DNA of 64,000 nt. Source: Streptomyces pseudovenezuelae (GTDB lineage: Bacteria > Actinomycetota > Actinomycetes > Streptomycetales > Streptomycetaceae). Position 1 is the first letter of the stretch, and every line of letters begins with the position of its first letter. The translations under genes and the position numbers were made by a program. The stretch is from positions 496,001 to 560,000 of the forward strand of contig NZ_JARXVH010000003.1 in the NCBI RefSeq assembly GCF_029892565.1, given 5' to 3'. The notes beneath the pieces are model-generated. The model did no database searches, had not been told where the DNA came from, and saw nothing but the letters and a program-made list of their open reading frames with translations. Shown here one piece after another: positions 34,426 through 45,350 of the stretch.

Positions 34426-35994
34426 GTGCGGATGTACCCGGAGCCGACGGGCGAGGTGCGCATGAGTCTGTCACTGCGCTTCGCCGCCGGATCGCACAAA
34501 GGCATGATCCGGGAGGGCAACGAGGACTCCGGATACGCCGGTCCGCGCCTGCTCGCGATCGCCGACGGCATGGGCGGTGCGGCCGCCGGTGAGGTCGCCT
34601 CCTCCGAGGCGATCTCCGTCATCGTGGCGCTCGACGACGACGTGCCCGGCTCCGACATCCTCACCTCCCTCGGTACGGCGGTGCAGCGGGCCAACGACCA
34701 ACTGCGCATGATGGTCGAGGAGGACCCGCAGCTGGAGGGCATGGGCACCACGCTCACCGCCCTGCTGTGGACCGGCCAGCGGCTCGGCCTCGTGCACGTC
34801 GGCGACTCGCGCGCGTACCTGCTGCGCGACGGCGTGTTGACCCAGATCACGCAGGACCACACCTGGGTGCAGCGGCTGGTCGACGAGGGCCGGATCACCG
34901 AGGAGGAGGCCACCACCCACCCGCAGCGCTCCCTGCTGATGCGCGCGCTGGGCAGTGGCGACCATGTCGAGCCCGACCTCTCCATCCGTGAAGTCCGGGC
35001 CGGCGACCGCTACTTGATCTGCTCCGACGGGCTGTCCGGGGTGGTGTCCCACCAGACCCTGGAGGACACCCTCGCCAGCTACCAGGGCCCCCAGGAGACC
35101 GTGCAGGAGCTGATCCAGCTCGCGCTGCGCGGCGGCGGCCCCGACAACATCACGGTGATCATCGCCGACGTCCTCGACCTCGACACCGGGGACACCCTCG
35201 CCGGGCAGCTCTCCGACACCCCGGTCGTGGTCGGCGCGGTCGCCGAGAACCAGCATCAGCACCAGCAGCACGACAACGGCATCATGCAGACCCCGGCCGG
35301 CCGCGCCTCCGGGCTCGGCCGCCAGGGTCACGGCCAGGGCGGGGGCGGCGAGTTCGGCCCGCCCGGCTCCGGCGACACCACCGGCTACGCCCCGGCGGGC
35401 GCCTTCGGCGACTACTCCGACGAGGACTTCGTCAAGCCCGGCAAGGGCCGCAAGTGGCTCAAGAGATCCTTCTACAGCGTGCTCGCGCTCGCCGTGATCG
35501 GCGGCGGCCTGTACGGCGGTTACCGCTGGACGCAGAACCAGTACTACGTCGGCACCAAGGGCGAACACGTCGCGCTGTACCGGGGCATCAGCCAGGACCT
35601 GGCCTGGGTCTCGCTCTCGAAGGTGCAGAAGGACCACCCCGAGATCGAACTCAAGTACCTGCCGCCCTACCAGCAGAAGCAGGTCAAGGCCACGATCGCC
35701 GAGGGCGGGCTGAAGGACGCCCAGTCGAAGGTCACCGAGCTCTCCGTGCAGGCCTCCGCCTGCAAGAAGGAGTCCGATCGCGAGGCCGCCGAGAGCGAGA
35801 ACAGCTCGAAGACCGGTACGGGCGAGGCGGGTGGGACCACGGGAACCACAAACACCTCACTCACGTCCAAGGCCACGCCGAGCCCCTCGACCTCACCGAA
35901 CCCGTCCACATCAGCGACCGCCCCGACCCCCAGCCCCGGCCCCAGCCTCTCGGAGGAGGAGCAGAAGGTCGTCTCGCTGTGCGGTAAGCAGTAG
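34426..35994 (+). CDS. pstP: PP2C-type Ser/Thr protein phosphatase PstP
   Basis: The catalytic domain (about residues 17-250) has the metal-binding motifs GNEDSGYAGPRLLAIADGMG, VHVGDSRAYLL, ICSDGLSGVVS and GGPDNITVII. A Gly/Gln-rich linker, one membrane segment (FYSVLALAVIGGGLYGGY) and an outer domain of about 150 aa with a Ser/Thr/Pro tail follow. It removes phosphate from PknB and its targets. GTG at 34426 has GGAGGG 8 bases upstream; ATG at 34462 (MSLSLRF) with GAGG is the main alternative. It overlaps nothing but sits tightly in the operon. Confidence 0.93.
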   Translation: MRMYPEPTGEVRMSLSLRFAAGSHKGMIREGNEDSGYAGPRLLAIADGMGGAAAGEVASSEAISVIVALDDDVPGSDILTSLGTAVQRANDQLRMMVEEDPQLEGMGTTLTALLWTGQRLGLVHVGDSRAYLLRDGVLTQITQDHTWVQRLVDEGRITEEEATTHPQRSLLMRALGSGDHVEPDLSIREVRAGDRYLICSDGLSGVVSHQTLEDTLASYQGPQETVQELIQLALRGGGPDNITVIIADVLDLDTGDTLAGQLSDTPVVVGAVAENQHQHQQHDNGIMQTPAGRASGLGRQGHGQGGGGEFGPPGSGDTTGYAPAGAFGDYSDEDFVKPGKGRKWLKRSFYSVLALAVIGGGLYGGYRWTQNQYYVGTKGEHVALYRGISQDLAWVSLSKVQKDHPEIELKYLPPYQQKQVKATIAEGGLKDAQSKVTELSVQASACKKESDREAAESENSSKTGTGEAGGTTGTTNTSLTSKATPSPSTSPNPSTSATAPTPSPGPSLSEEEQKVVSLCGKQ

Positions 35995-36022
35995 GGCAAG
36001 CCGTGAGAGGCCCCGTCACACG

Positions 36023-37474
36023 ATGAGCAGTACAACCAACCAACCGACGCACCACACGTCCACGATCGGCGCGATCGGCGCACCGAGCCGACGCAACACC
36101 GAGCTCGCCATGCTCGTGTTCGCCGTCGTCATCCCGGTCTTCGCCTACGCCAACGTCGGTCTGGCCATCGACGACCAGGTGCCTGCGGGCCTGCTCAGCT
36201 ACGGCCTGGGCCTGGGCCTGCTGGCCGGCGTCGCGCATCTCGTCGTACGGAAGTTCGCCCCGTACGCGGACCCGCTGCTGCTGCCCCTGGCCACGCTGCT
36301 CAACGGACTCGGACTCGTCGCCATCTGGCGGCTTGACCAGTCCAAGCTGCTGCAGTCGATCGGCGTCGCGGGCGGCAAGGCCACCAACCAGCTGATCTAC
36401 ACCGCGCTCGGCATCGCGCTGTTCGCCGTCGTCCTGGTCTTCCTCAAGGACCACCGCGTCCTGCAGCGCTACACCTACATTTCCATGGTCGGCGCGCTGG
36501 TCCTGCTGCTCCTCCCGCTGGTCCCGGGCCTCGGCGCGAACATCACCTACGGCGCCAAGATCTGGATCCAGGTCGGCAGCTTCACCATCCAGCCCGGCGA
36601 GTTCGCCAAGATCGTGCTGGCGATCTTCTTCGCCGGCTATCTGATGGTCAAGCGCGACGCCCTCGCCCTCGCCAGCCGCCGCTTCATGGGCCTGTACCTG
36701 CCGCGCGGCCGCGACCTCGGCCCGATCATCGTCGTCTGGATGATCTCGATCCTCATCCTGGTGTTCGAGACCGACCTCGGTACGTCGCTGCTGTTCTTCG
36801 GAATGTTCGTCATCATGCTGTACGTCGCCACCGAGCGGACCAGCTGGATCGTCTTCGGTCTGCTGATGTCCGCGGCCGGCGCCGTCGGTGTGGCCAGCTT
36901 CGAGCCGCACGTCCAGACCCGTGTCCAGGCCTGGCTCGACCCGATGCGCGAGTACACGCTCAGCCGCAACGGCAGCAGCGACGGCATCGTCCACTCCGAG
37001 CAGGCCATGCAGGCGCTGTGGGCCTTCGGGTCCGGCGGCACCCTCGGCACCGGCTGGGGCCAGGGCCACTCCGAGCTGATCCGCTTCGCCGCCAACTCCG
37101 ACTTCATCCTCGCCACCTTCGGCGAGGAGCTGGGCCTGGCCGGCATCATGGCGATCCTGCTGATCTACGGCCTGGTCGTGGAGCGCGGCGTGCGCACCGC
37201 CCTCGCCGCCCGTGACCCGTTCGGCAAGCTGCTCGCCGTGGGCCTGTCCGGCGCCTTCGCCCTCCAGGTCTTCGTCGTCGCCGGCGGCGTGATGGGCCTG
37301 ATCCCGCTGACCGGTATGACGATGCCCTTCCTGGCCTACGGCGGTTCCTCCGTCATCGCCAACTGGGCGCTGATCGGCATCCTCATCCGCATCAGCGACA
37401 CCGCCCGCCGCCCGGCGCCCGCACCCGCCGGCAACCCCGACGCCGAGATGACCCAGGTGGTCCGCCCGTCATGA
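36023..37474 (+). CDS. SEDS-family peptidoglycan glycosyltransferase (RodA/FtsW/SpoVE)
   Basis: The 483-aa protein has ten or more membrane segments and the SEDS signatures: KIWIQVGSFTIQPGEFAKIV, the Asp loop FETDLGTSLLFFG, FILATFGEELGLAGIMAILL and PLTGMTMPFLAYGGSSVIAN. It polymerises glycan chains from lipid II together with the class B PBP encoded next, whose ATG overlaps its stop. Streptomyces has several SEDS genes, so RodA or FtsW cannot be decided by eye. Confidence 0.95.
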   Translation: MSSTTNQPTHHTSTIGAIGAPSRRNTELAMLVFAVVIPVFAYANVGLAIDDQVPAGLLSYGLGLGLLAGVAHLVVRKFAPYADPLLLPLATLLNGLGLVAIWRLDQSKLLQSIGVAGGKATNQLIYTALGIALFAVVLVFLKDHRVLQRYTYISMVGALVLLLLPLVPGLGANITYGAKIWIQVGSFTIQPGEFAKIVLAIFFAGYLMVKRDALALASRRFMGLYLPRGRDLGPIIVVWMISILILVFETDLGTSLLFFGMFVIMLYVATERTSWIVFGLLMSAAGAVGVASFEPHVQTRVQAWLDPMREYTLSRNGSSDGIVHSEQAMQALWAFGSGGTLGTGWGQGHSELIRFAANSDFILATFGEELGLAGIMAILLIYGLVVERGVRTALAARDPFGKLLAVGLSGAFALQVFVVAGGVMGLIPLTGMTMPFLAYGGSSVIANWALIGILIRISDTARRPAPAPAGNPDAEMTQVVRPS

Positions 37475-38961
37475 ACAAGCCCCTGCGCCGGATCGCGATC
37501 TTCTGCGGCCTTCTGGTCCTCGCGCTGCTCGTCCGCGACAACTGGCTCCAGTACGTCCAGGCGGACAGCCTCAAGGACGACCCGAGCAACCGCCGCGTCA
37601 CCATCGCGCGCTACTCCACCCCGCGCGGCGACATCATCGTCGACGGCAACCCGATCACCGGCTCCACCAAGACGAGCAAGAGCGGGCTCAACGACCTGGA
37701 GTACAAGCGCACTTACAAGAACGGCGCCATGTGGGCGCCGGTCACCGGGTACGCCTCCCAGGCCTTCGGCGCCAACCAGCTGGAGTCCATCGAGGACGGC
37801 ATCCTCACCGGCGACGACGACCGGCTCTTCTTCCGCAACACCCTGGACATGATCACGGGCAAGGAGAAGCAGGGCGGCAACGTCGTCACCACGCTGAACG
37901 CGGCAGCCCAGAAGGCCGCCTACAACGGCCTGGAGAAGCAGGGCGGCAAGGGCGCGGTCGCCGCGATCGACCCGGCCACCGGCAAGATCCTGGCGCTGGC
38001 CTCGTACCCCTCCTACGACCCGTCCTCGTTCGCCGGGAACTCCACCGACGTGGACTCCAAGAACTGGACCAAGCTCCAGAAGAAGAACAACACCGACGAC
38101 CCGATGCTCAACCGCGCGCTGCGTGAGACCTACCCGCCGGGCTCCACCTTCAAGGTGGTCACCGCGGCCGCCGCGCTGCAGAACGGCCTGTACAAGACGG
38201 CCGAGGAGAAGACCGACTCGCCGCTGCCCTACATCATGAAGGGCACCACGACCGAGCTGAAGAACGAGGGGAACATCCCCTGCAAGAACGCGACGATGCG
38301 GGTAGCGCTGCAGTTCTCCTGCAACACCGTCTTCGGCAAGATCGGCTCCGACCTCGGCAACGACAAGATGCTGGCCGAGGCGAAGAAGTTCGGCTTCGAC
38401 CAGGAGCAGTTCACGCCGATCCGCTCCAGCGCCTCGGTCTTCTCCGACGACATGAACTCCTCGCAGACCGCGCTGTCCTCCATCGGCCAGTTCAACACCG
38501 CCGCGACCCCGCTGCAGATGGCCATGGTCGCCTCCGCGGTCGCTAACGACGGCAAGCTGATGAAGCCGTACATGGTGGACAAGCTGCAGTCCTCCAACCT
38601 CGACACCATCGCGCAGACCGACCCCGAGGAGCTGAGCCAGCCCCTGTCGTCGGAGAACGCGCAGATCCTGCAGTCGATGATGGAGACGGTCGTCAAGGAC
38701 GGCACCGGCAAGAACGCGCAGATCGGCAACGGCGTGACGGTGGGCGGCAAGACCGGTACCGCCCAGCACGGCGTGGAGAACAGCGAGAACCCCTACGCGT
38801 GGTTCCTCTCCTACGCCAAGCTCGGCGACGGCAGCACGCCGGTCGCCGTCGCGGTCGTGATCGAGGACGACAAGGCCGTCCGTGACGACATCTCCGGCGG
38901 CGGCCTCGCGGCGCCGATCGCGAAGAGTGTGATGGAGGCGGTCATCAACTCCAAGAAGTGA
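37471..38961 (+). CDS. pbpA: Class B penicillin-binding protein PbpA
   Basis: The 496-aa transpeptidase has an N-terminal membrane anchor (RIAIFCGLLVLALLVRDNWL), a dimerisation/pedestal region, and the catalytic motifs SxxK (YPPGSTFKVVTA), SxN (LQFSCNTVFGK) and KTG (GKTGTAQHGV). It cross-links new peptidoglycan and is the partner of the SEDS polymerase, whose gene it overlaps by ATGA. Being in the pknB locus suggests control by phosphorylation, as for mycobacterial PbpA. Confidence 0.96.
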   Translation: MNKPLRRIAIFCGLLVLALLVRDNWLQYVQADSLKDDPSNRRVTIARYSTPRGDIIVDGNPITGSTKTSKSGLNDLEYKRTYKNGAMWAPVTGYASQAFGANQLESIEDGILTGDDDRLFFRNTLDMITGKEKQGGNVVTTLNAAAQKAAYNGLEKQGGKGAVAAIDPATGKILALASYPSYDPSSFAGNSTDVDSKNWTKLQKKNNTDDPMLNRALRETYPPGSTFKVVTAAAALQNGLYKTAEEKTDSPLPYIMKGTTTELKNEGNIPCKNATMRVALQFSCNTVFGKIGSDLGNDKMLAEAKKFGFDQEQFTPIRSSASVFSDDMNSSQTALSSIGQFNTAATPLQMAMVASAVANDGKLMKPYMVDKLQSSNLDTIAQTDPEELSQPLSSENAQILQSMMETVVKDGTGKNAQIGNGVTVGGKTGTAQHGVENSENPYAWFLSYAKLGDGSTPVAVAVVIEDDKAVRDDISGGGLAAPIAKSVMEAVINSKK

Positions 38962-39053
38962 CCCCGATCACGTCCCCTTCACATCGGTGCACGTTGCGAT
39001 ACCGGTCCTGTATCGGGTGACGGGCTTGGCCAGGTCACACAAAGCCAGCCGGG

Positions 39054-39059
39054 TACGGT
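39054..39059 (+). promoter_or_regulatory. Possible -10 element for pknB
   Basis: TACGGT lies 71 bases before the pknB ATG. No clear -35 is seen. A separate pknB promoter is plausible because 169 bases separate it from pbpA. Confidence 0.25.
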
Positions 39060-39130
39060 AGGCCCGGACGGCAGCCTCCGACCGCACAGCCGTGCCGGTC
39101 GGGACCGACGGAGAGGGCTGGTAGGGAACT

Positions 39131-41119
<1,989 letters not shown>

Positions 41120-41145
41120 CGGTTGGCACTGCTCGGAACACCAGT

Positions 41146-41176
41146 GGGCCCCTGCCGGGAAATCCGGTAGGGGCCC
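41146..41176 (+). terminator. Terminator after pknB
   Basis: Stem GGGCCCCTGCCGG / CCGGTAGGGGCCC (13 bp with one G-T pair) around GAAAT, followed by TTCTGTT. It ends the fhaA-pknB group. Confidence 0.8.
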
Positions 41177-41298
41177 TTCTGTTGCCTGAGGCTGCAGCGC
41201 CGCGTGTCCCCCGCATATGACAACTCGTTGATCTGATCGGGCGTGTGTCCGAGCTCCGCCCCGGCCATACGGCCGTGCCACGAGCGGAAGGGCAGAAG

Positions 41299-41931
41299 AT
41301 GATCGACGAATCGGTGCTGCTGGAATCTCGAACTCTGCGAGGCAGCGTCCTGGAACGCACCGACGTACTCGACAGGGTCAAAGCGCTGTCACTGCTGCCG
41401 GACGGGATGCATGTGACGACGGCGATGGTGGCGACGTACTTCGGGGTAGGTCTCGAAGCCGTCAAGTCACTCGTCAAGGACCACCGAGCCGAGTTGGAAG
41501 CCAACGGCTACCGCCTGTTGACGGGCGAGGAACTGAGGTCCTTCAAGGCCCTCAGTGGAATTCCGTCCCGCACGCGCTCCCTGGCTCTCTTCTCCCGCCG
41601 CGCAGTCCTCAACCTCGCCATGCTTCTCCGGTACAGCGAAGTCGCACGTCAGGTGCGTGTGTACCTCCTGGACATGGAGTACCTGGCACGCACACAGCCT
41701 GTGGATAACTCGGCGCCCACTGATGTCGTCTCCCTCGACGACCGCATCGACCAACGCATCAGCCACGTACTCGGCAAGACCGTCGTCCCCATGTTCAACG
41801 CCCTGATCGAGACGTCAGGAGAACACCGCAGGGAGCTGGTCGCCCTCCGCGCAGGTGTCCTGCGGATCGAGAGGCGGCTTCAGCAGCACCACGCGCGGCT
41901 GCAGCGGCTGGAGAACCGTCGGCGCAAGTGA
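41299..41931 (+). CDS. Unrecognised protein, possible DNA-binding/antirepressor-like
   Basis: ATG at 41299 has GGAAGGG 6 bases upstream; GTG at 41245 is in frame but has no site. The 210-aa protein has a possible winged-helix part (MHVTTAMVATYFGVGLEAVK, RAELEANGYRLLTGEELRSF) and a conserved-looking stretch (SLALFSRRAVLNLAMLLRYS, EVARQVRVYLLDMEYL). The layout recalls N-terminal domains of phage antirepressors. The C-terminus is basic coiled coil (RRELVALRAGVLRIERRLQQ). It sits alone between pknB and the convergent sortase operon, a place where I remember no gene in S. coelicolor. A DnaA-box sequence occurs at 41700-41708. Function unknown. Confidence 0.65.
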   Translation: MIDESVLLESRTLRGSVLERTDVLDRVKALSLLPDGMHVTTAMVATYFGVGLEAVKSLVKDHRAELEANGYRLLTGEELRSFKALSGIPSRTRSLALFSRRAVLNLAMLLRYSEVARQVRVYLLDMEYLARTQPVDNSAPTDVVSLDDRIDQRISHVLGKTVVPMFNALIETSGEHRRELVALRAGVLRIERRLQQHHARLQRLENRRRK

Positions 41932-41938
41932 CTACGGG

Positions 41939-42694
41939 TCAGCGAAGTTCCTTCGGCAACGTCCGCTCGTTGTCCACCTTCTCCACCCGGACCAGCTCGC
42001 CCCAGACCACGTAGCGGTAGCGCGAGGTGTAGACCGGCGTGCACGTCGTCAGCGTGATGTAGTGCCCGGCTTTCTTCTTGCCGGACTCCTTCGGGATCTG
42101 CGACAGGACCTGGACGTTGTACTTCGAGGTCTCCGCAAGGACGGAGTAGACCTTGTAGACGTACCACTTGTCTTTCGTCTCGAAGACGATCGGGTCGCCC
42201 TTGCTCAGCTTGTCGATGTTGTGGAACTTCGCGCCGTGGCCGTCGCGGTGGGCGGCGAGGGTGAAGTTGCCCTTTTTGTTCGACGTGGGGAGGGTCGCCT
42301 TCGCAGGGTCCGTGTAGTAGCCGGCCACGCCGTTGTTGAGGATCTTCGTCGAGGTGCCCTTCTCGACCAGGACCTCGCCGTTCTTCATGGCGGGGACGTG
42401 CAGGAAGCCGATGCCGTTCTTGGTGTTCAGGGCGCCGGGGCCGGTGAGCTGCTGGGACCAGTCGTCGCGGACCTTGTCGGCCTCCTTGTCGGCCTTGCGG
42501 TCGGCGACGACGTTGGTCCACCACAGGGAGTAGACGACGAACAGGCCGAGCACCAGGCCGCCCGTGATGAGGAGTTCACCGAAGACGCTGACCGCCGTCG
42601 CGATCGGGCCGGGACCGCGGCGGGCCTCGGCCGGCGCGGGCGTGTCCGTGTGCTCTTCGTGCTGTGTGCCGTCGGTGGTCGCTGCCACGTTCAT
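41939..42694 (-). CDS. Class E sortase
   Basis: The 251-aa protein has a cytoplasmic tail, one membrane helix (ELLITGGLVLGLFVVYSLWW) and the sortase barrel with catalytic His (TLAAHRDGHG), Cys (ITLTTCTPVYTS) and Arg (YRYVVWG). Class E sortases attach LAXTG-type proteins such as chaplins to the Streptomyces wall. It starts 6 bases after the next sortase gene and is last in the operon. It converges on the unrecognised gene with only 7 bases between stops. Confidence 0.94.
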   Translation of the reverse strand: MNVAATTDGTQHEEHTDTPAPAEARRGPGPIATAVSVFGELLITGGLVLGLFVVYSLWWTNVVADRKADKEADKVRDDWSQQLTGPGALNTKNGIGFLHVPAMKNGEVLVEKGTSTKILNNGVAGYYTDPAKATLPTSNKKGNFTLAAHRDGHGAKFHNIDKLSKGDPIVFETKDKWYVYKVYSVLAETSKYNVQVLSQIPKESGKKKAGHYITLTTCTPVYTSRYRYVVWGELVRVEKVDNERTLPKELR

Positions 42695-42700
42695 CCGCCC

Positions 42701-43780
42701 CTACTCGACGAGCGCATCCGGCTTCCCCTTGCTGCGCGGCCGTTCCTCGACCATCTTGCCCCAGACGATCAACCGGTACTTGCTGGTGAACTCCGGCGTA
42801 CAGGTGGTCAGGGTGATGTAGCGGCCGGGTGCCGTGAAACCCGACCCCTTGGGGACCGGAGCGATCACGCTCGTGTTGCTCGGCGCCGTCACCGGCAGCA
42901 TCGACGCGATCTTGTAGACGTAGTAGTCGTCCTGCGTCTCGACGACGACCTCGTCACCCGCCTTCAACCGGTTGATGTACCGGAACGGCTCGCCGTGCGT
43001 GTTGCGGTGACCCGCGAGCGAGAAGTTGCCGGTCTTCGCGGACGGCATCGCCGTCTTCAGGCTGCCCTCGCTGTAGTGACCGACCATGCCCTTGTCGAGC
43101 ACCTTCTTGTTGCTGACGCCCTCGGCGATCGGCACCACGACGTCCAGTTCGGGGATGTGGAGGATCGCGAAGCCCTGGCCCGGCTCGAAACTGCCCGGCG
43201 CCCGCTTGCCGCTCGCCCAGTCGTTCTGGAGCGTGCTCGTCTCCTTGTCCGCCTGCGCGTGCGCCCGGACGTTCGTCCACCACAGCTGGTAGCTGACGAA
43301 CAGCAGCATCAGCACACCGGTGGTGATGAACACCTCACCGATCGCCCGGCTGGCCATCACGGCCGCCCCGGGCTTACGGGCCTTGGCCTGCCGGCGGGCC
43401 TCCATCCGGGAGAGCGGCGCCCCCGAACTCCCCTCGGCGGTCCCCGCGATCCCCGCCGACTCCGACGCCGAGGGCGAACCCCCGTGACGCCCGTGGCCTC
43501 CATGGCCCCCGTGGCCCCCATGACGACCCTTGGCGGCCTTCCTGCGGGCCGCCCGGCCCCCCGGGGTGGTTCCTGTGGCAGAAGTGGTCGCTGAGGCGGC
43601 AGACGGCGATATGAATCCGCCCGGCGGCGGTTCGGGTATCCGCAGCGCCACCGTCTCCTCGTCGATCGGCGGCTCGTACGCCTGCCGACCCACGGCCCAG
43701 TCCCCCAACGCCGCGGACGCCTCGTACGACTCCTGCCCGTACGAGGCGCCTGACTCGCGCTCGGGGCGCAGCGCGGTCAC
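42701..43780 (-). CDS. Class E sortase with long cytoplasmic N-terminal region
   Basis: The 359-aa protein has about 150 N-terminal residues rich in Gly, Ala, His and Arg, including repeats of the GGHGGHGGHG type. A membrane helix follows (EVFITTGVLMLLFVSYQLWW), then the sortase domain with His (SLAGHRNTHGEPF), Cys (YITLTTCTPEFTS) and Arg (KYRLIVWGKM). GTG at 43780 overlaps the amidotransferase stop (GTGA). It is one of two closely similar sortases in tandem, as described for SrtE1/SrtE2. Confidence 0.93.
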   Translation of the reverse strand: MTALRPERESGASYGQESYEASAALGDWAVGRQAYEPPIDEETVALRIPEPPPGGFISPSAASATTSATGTTPGGRAARRKAAKGRHGGHGGHGGHGRHGGSPSASESAGIAGTAEGSSGAPLSRMEARRQAKARKPGAAVMASRAIGEVFITTGVLMLLFVSYQLWWTNVRAHAQADKETSTLQNDWASGKRAPGSFEPGQGFAILHIPELDVVVPIAEGVSNKKVLDKGMVGHYSEGSLKTAMPSAKTGNFSLAGHRNTHGEPFRYINRLKAGDEVVVETQDDYYVYKIASMLPVTAPSNTSVIAPVPKGSGFTAPGRYITLTTCTPEFTSKYRLIVWGKMVEERPRSKGKPDALVE

Positions 43781-44415
43781 GCCGAGGCCCTGCCCACCAC
43801 CGGGGCGAGCCCCGCCGACCTGGCCACCGCGCCCTCGTCGCCGCACTCCACCAGCCAGTTGGCCAGCATCAGGTGGCCGTGCTCGGTGAGCACCGACTCG
43901 GGGTGGAACTGCACGCCCTCGACCGGGAGTTCACGGTGCCGCAGCCCCATGACGATGCCGTCGTGGGTGCGCGCCGTGACTTCCAGCTCGGCCGGCACCG
44001 TCGCCGGCTCAGCGGCCAGCGAGTGGTACCGGGTCGCCGTGAACGGCGTCGGCAGGCCCGCGAAGACGCCCTTGCCGCCGTGCTCGACCAGCGACGTCTT
44101 GCCGTGCAGCAGCTCCGGCGCGCGGTCCACGACCCCGCCGTACGCCACCTGCATCGACTGCATGCCCAGGCAGACCCCGAAGACGGGGACCCCGGTCGAC
44201 GCGCAGTGGCGGACCATCTCGACGCAGACCCCGGCCTCCTCGGGCGTGCCGGGCCCCGGCGACAGGAGCACGCCGTGGAAGCCGTCCTGGGCGTGCGCGG
44301 TCGACACCTCGTCGTTGCGCAGCACCTCGCACTCGGCGCCCAGCTGGTACAGGTACTGGACCAGGTTGAAGACGAAGCTGTCGTAGTTGTCGACGACGAG
44401 AATCCGCGCTGTCAC
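43777..44415 (-). CDS. Glutamine amidotransferase, anthranilate/aminodeoxychorismate synthase component II
   Basis: The 212-aa class I amidotransferase begins ARILVVDNYDSFVFNLVQYL, has the oxyanion strand LLSPGPGTPEEAG, the nucleophile loop PVFGVCLGMQSMQVAYGG and the His-Glu pair in VEGVQFHPESVLTEHG. It supplies ammonia for anthranilate (TrpG) or 4-amino-4-deoxychorismate (PabA); no partner subunit gene is here, so the choice is open. GTG at 44415 overlaps the small membrane gene stop. Its place inside a sortase operon is conserved in Streptomyces as far as I recall, but unexplained. Confidence 0.92.
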   Translation of the reverse strand: MTARILVVDNYDSFVFNLVQYLYQLGAECEVLRNDEVSTAHAQDGFHGVLLSPGPGTPEEAGVCVEMVRHCASTGVPVFGVCLGMQSMQVAYGGVVDRAPELLHGKTSLVEHGGKGVFAGLPTPFTATRYHSLAAEPATVPAELEVTARTHDGIVMGLRHRELPVEGVQFHPESVLTEHGHLMLANWLVECGDEGAVARSAGLAPVVGRASA

Positions 44416-44573
44416 TGGTTGTCCACCGTCACATCGTTGAAGGGAAGCAGCGGTTCGGCCCACGGGAAGACGTACTGGAACAGGACGTAGACCACGACCA
44501 TCGCCAGCACGAGTGAGATCAGCGCCTTCACCCACGCGTTGCCCGGCAGATGCCGCCAGATCCAGCCGTACAT
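44412..44573 (-). CDS. Small membrane protein (53 aa)
   Basis: ATG at 44573 has GGAAGGGA 6 bases upstream; the in-frame start at 44621 lacks this. The protein is MYGWIWRHLPGNAWVKA, then one membrane helix (LISLVLAMVVVYVLFQYVFP) and a short acidic tail. It is coupled to the amidotransferase gene by GTGA. Function unknown; it may assist the neighbouring sortases. Confidence 0.75.
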   Translation of the reverse strand: MYGWIWRHLPGNAWVKALISLVLAMVVVYVLFQYVFPWAEPLLPFNDVTVDNQ

Positions 44574-44625
44574 GCCGTCCCTTCCGTTCCACCACGGCAC
44601 CAGACTCACGCCGTACCGCACCAGA

Positions 44626-45327
44626 CTAACGGCGTAGAGCCTGTGGTCTCCCGGCCTCCACCGGCTGCGTGGAGTCCAGGTGCGCCCACACGATCAGCCG
44701 GTGGCTGTGCCCCCACTCCGGATCGCACGTGGTCAACGTCAGATACCGGCCTTCACGCGTATACCCCGACTTACGTGGGACAGGGTCGATCACCTCAACG
44801 TCCGTGGGGACGGTTTTGTAGGGCCCTTTGTCGATCCGATAGGTGAACCATGTGGTCCCGTCGGTCAGCACCACCGCGTCGCCCGCGCGCAGCTTGGGGA
44901 AGTCCTTGAAGGGATCCCCGTATGTCCGCCGATGCCCGGCGACCGCGAAGTTCCCCTCCTGCCCGAGCTGGGCCGTGCCCCGGTAGTGACCGAGGCCCTT
45001 CTTGAGGGTGTTCACCGCGGTGTCTTCCAACACGGGCTTGTTCCACGTGAAACCAAGCCGCGGGATGTACATGATCGCGAAGGGCTTGCCGGGGCGGTAG
45101 GCAGCCGGCGCTTTGGGACTCGCGGGCCCGGAGGGGGCGGGGGCCGCCGCCGTGGTCCTGGGCTGCGCCGTCTGCTGCGCCCACTGGCCCTGGAGAACGT
45201 CGATCTGGTGGTTCATCGCGCCGTCCGCCCGGACCCCGGTCCAGAACAGTACGTAGACGACGAAGAGGACGATCAGCGCGCCGACCGTGATGCACAGTTC
45301 GCTGACGGTCCTGACGACAACGCGCAC
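44626..45327 (-). CDS. Class E sortase-like protein (third copy)
   Basis: The 233-aa protein has a very short cytoplasmic start, a membrane helix (CITVGALIVLFVVYVLFWTG), an Ala/Pro/Thr linker and the sortase domain with His (FAVAGHRRTYGDPF), Cys (YLTLTTCDPEWGHS) and Arg (HRLIVWAHL). TTCDP replaces TTCTP of the other two copies. GTG at 45327 has AGGAG upstream, 23 bases after the DUF881 gene. A parS-like sequence lies inside it (45040-45053). Confidence 0.92.
   Translation of the reverse strand: MRVVVRTVSELCITVGALIVLFVVYVLFWTGVRADGAMNHQIDVLQGQWAQQTAQPRTTAAAPAPSGPASPKAPAAYRPGKPFAIMYIPRLGFTWNKPVLEDTAVNTLKKGLGHYRGTAQLGQEGNFAVAGHRRTYGDPFKDFPKLRAGDAVVLTDGTTWFTYRIDKGPYKTVPTDVEVIDPVPRKSGYTREGRYLTLTTCDPEWGHSHRLIVWAHLDSTQPVEAGRPQALRR
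45040..45053. other. parS-like site with one mismatch
   Basis: GTTCCACGTGAAAC differs from the parS consensus GTTTCACGTGAAAC by one base. It lies within a sortase coding region. ParB tolerates single changes in some Streptomyces sites. Confidence 0.6.
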
Positions 45328-45350
45328 CGGCAGCTCCTGAACGGCTCAGT

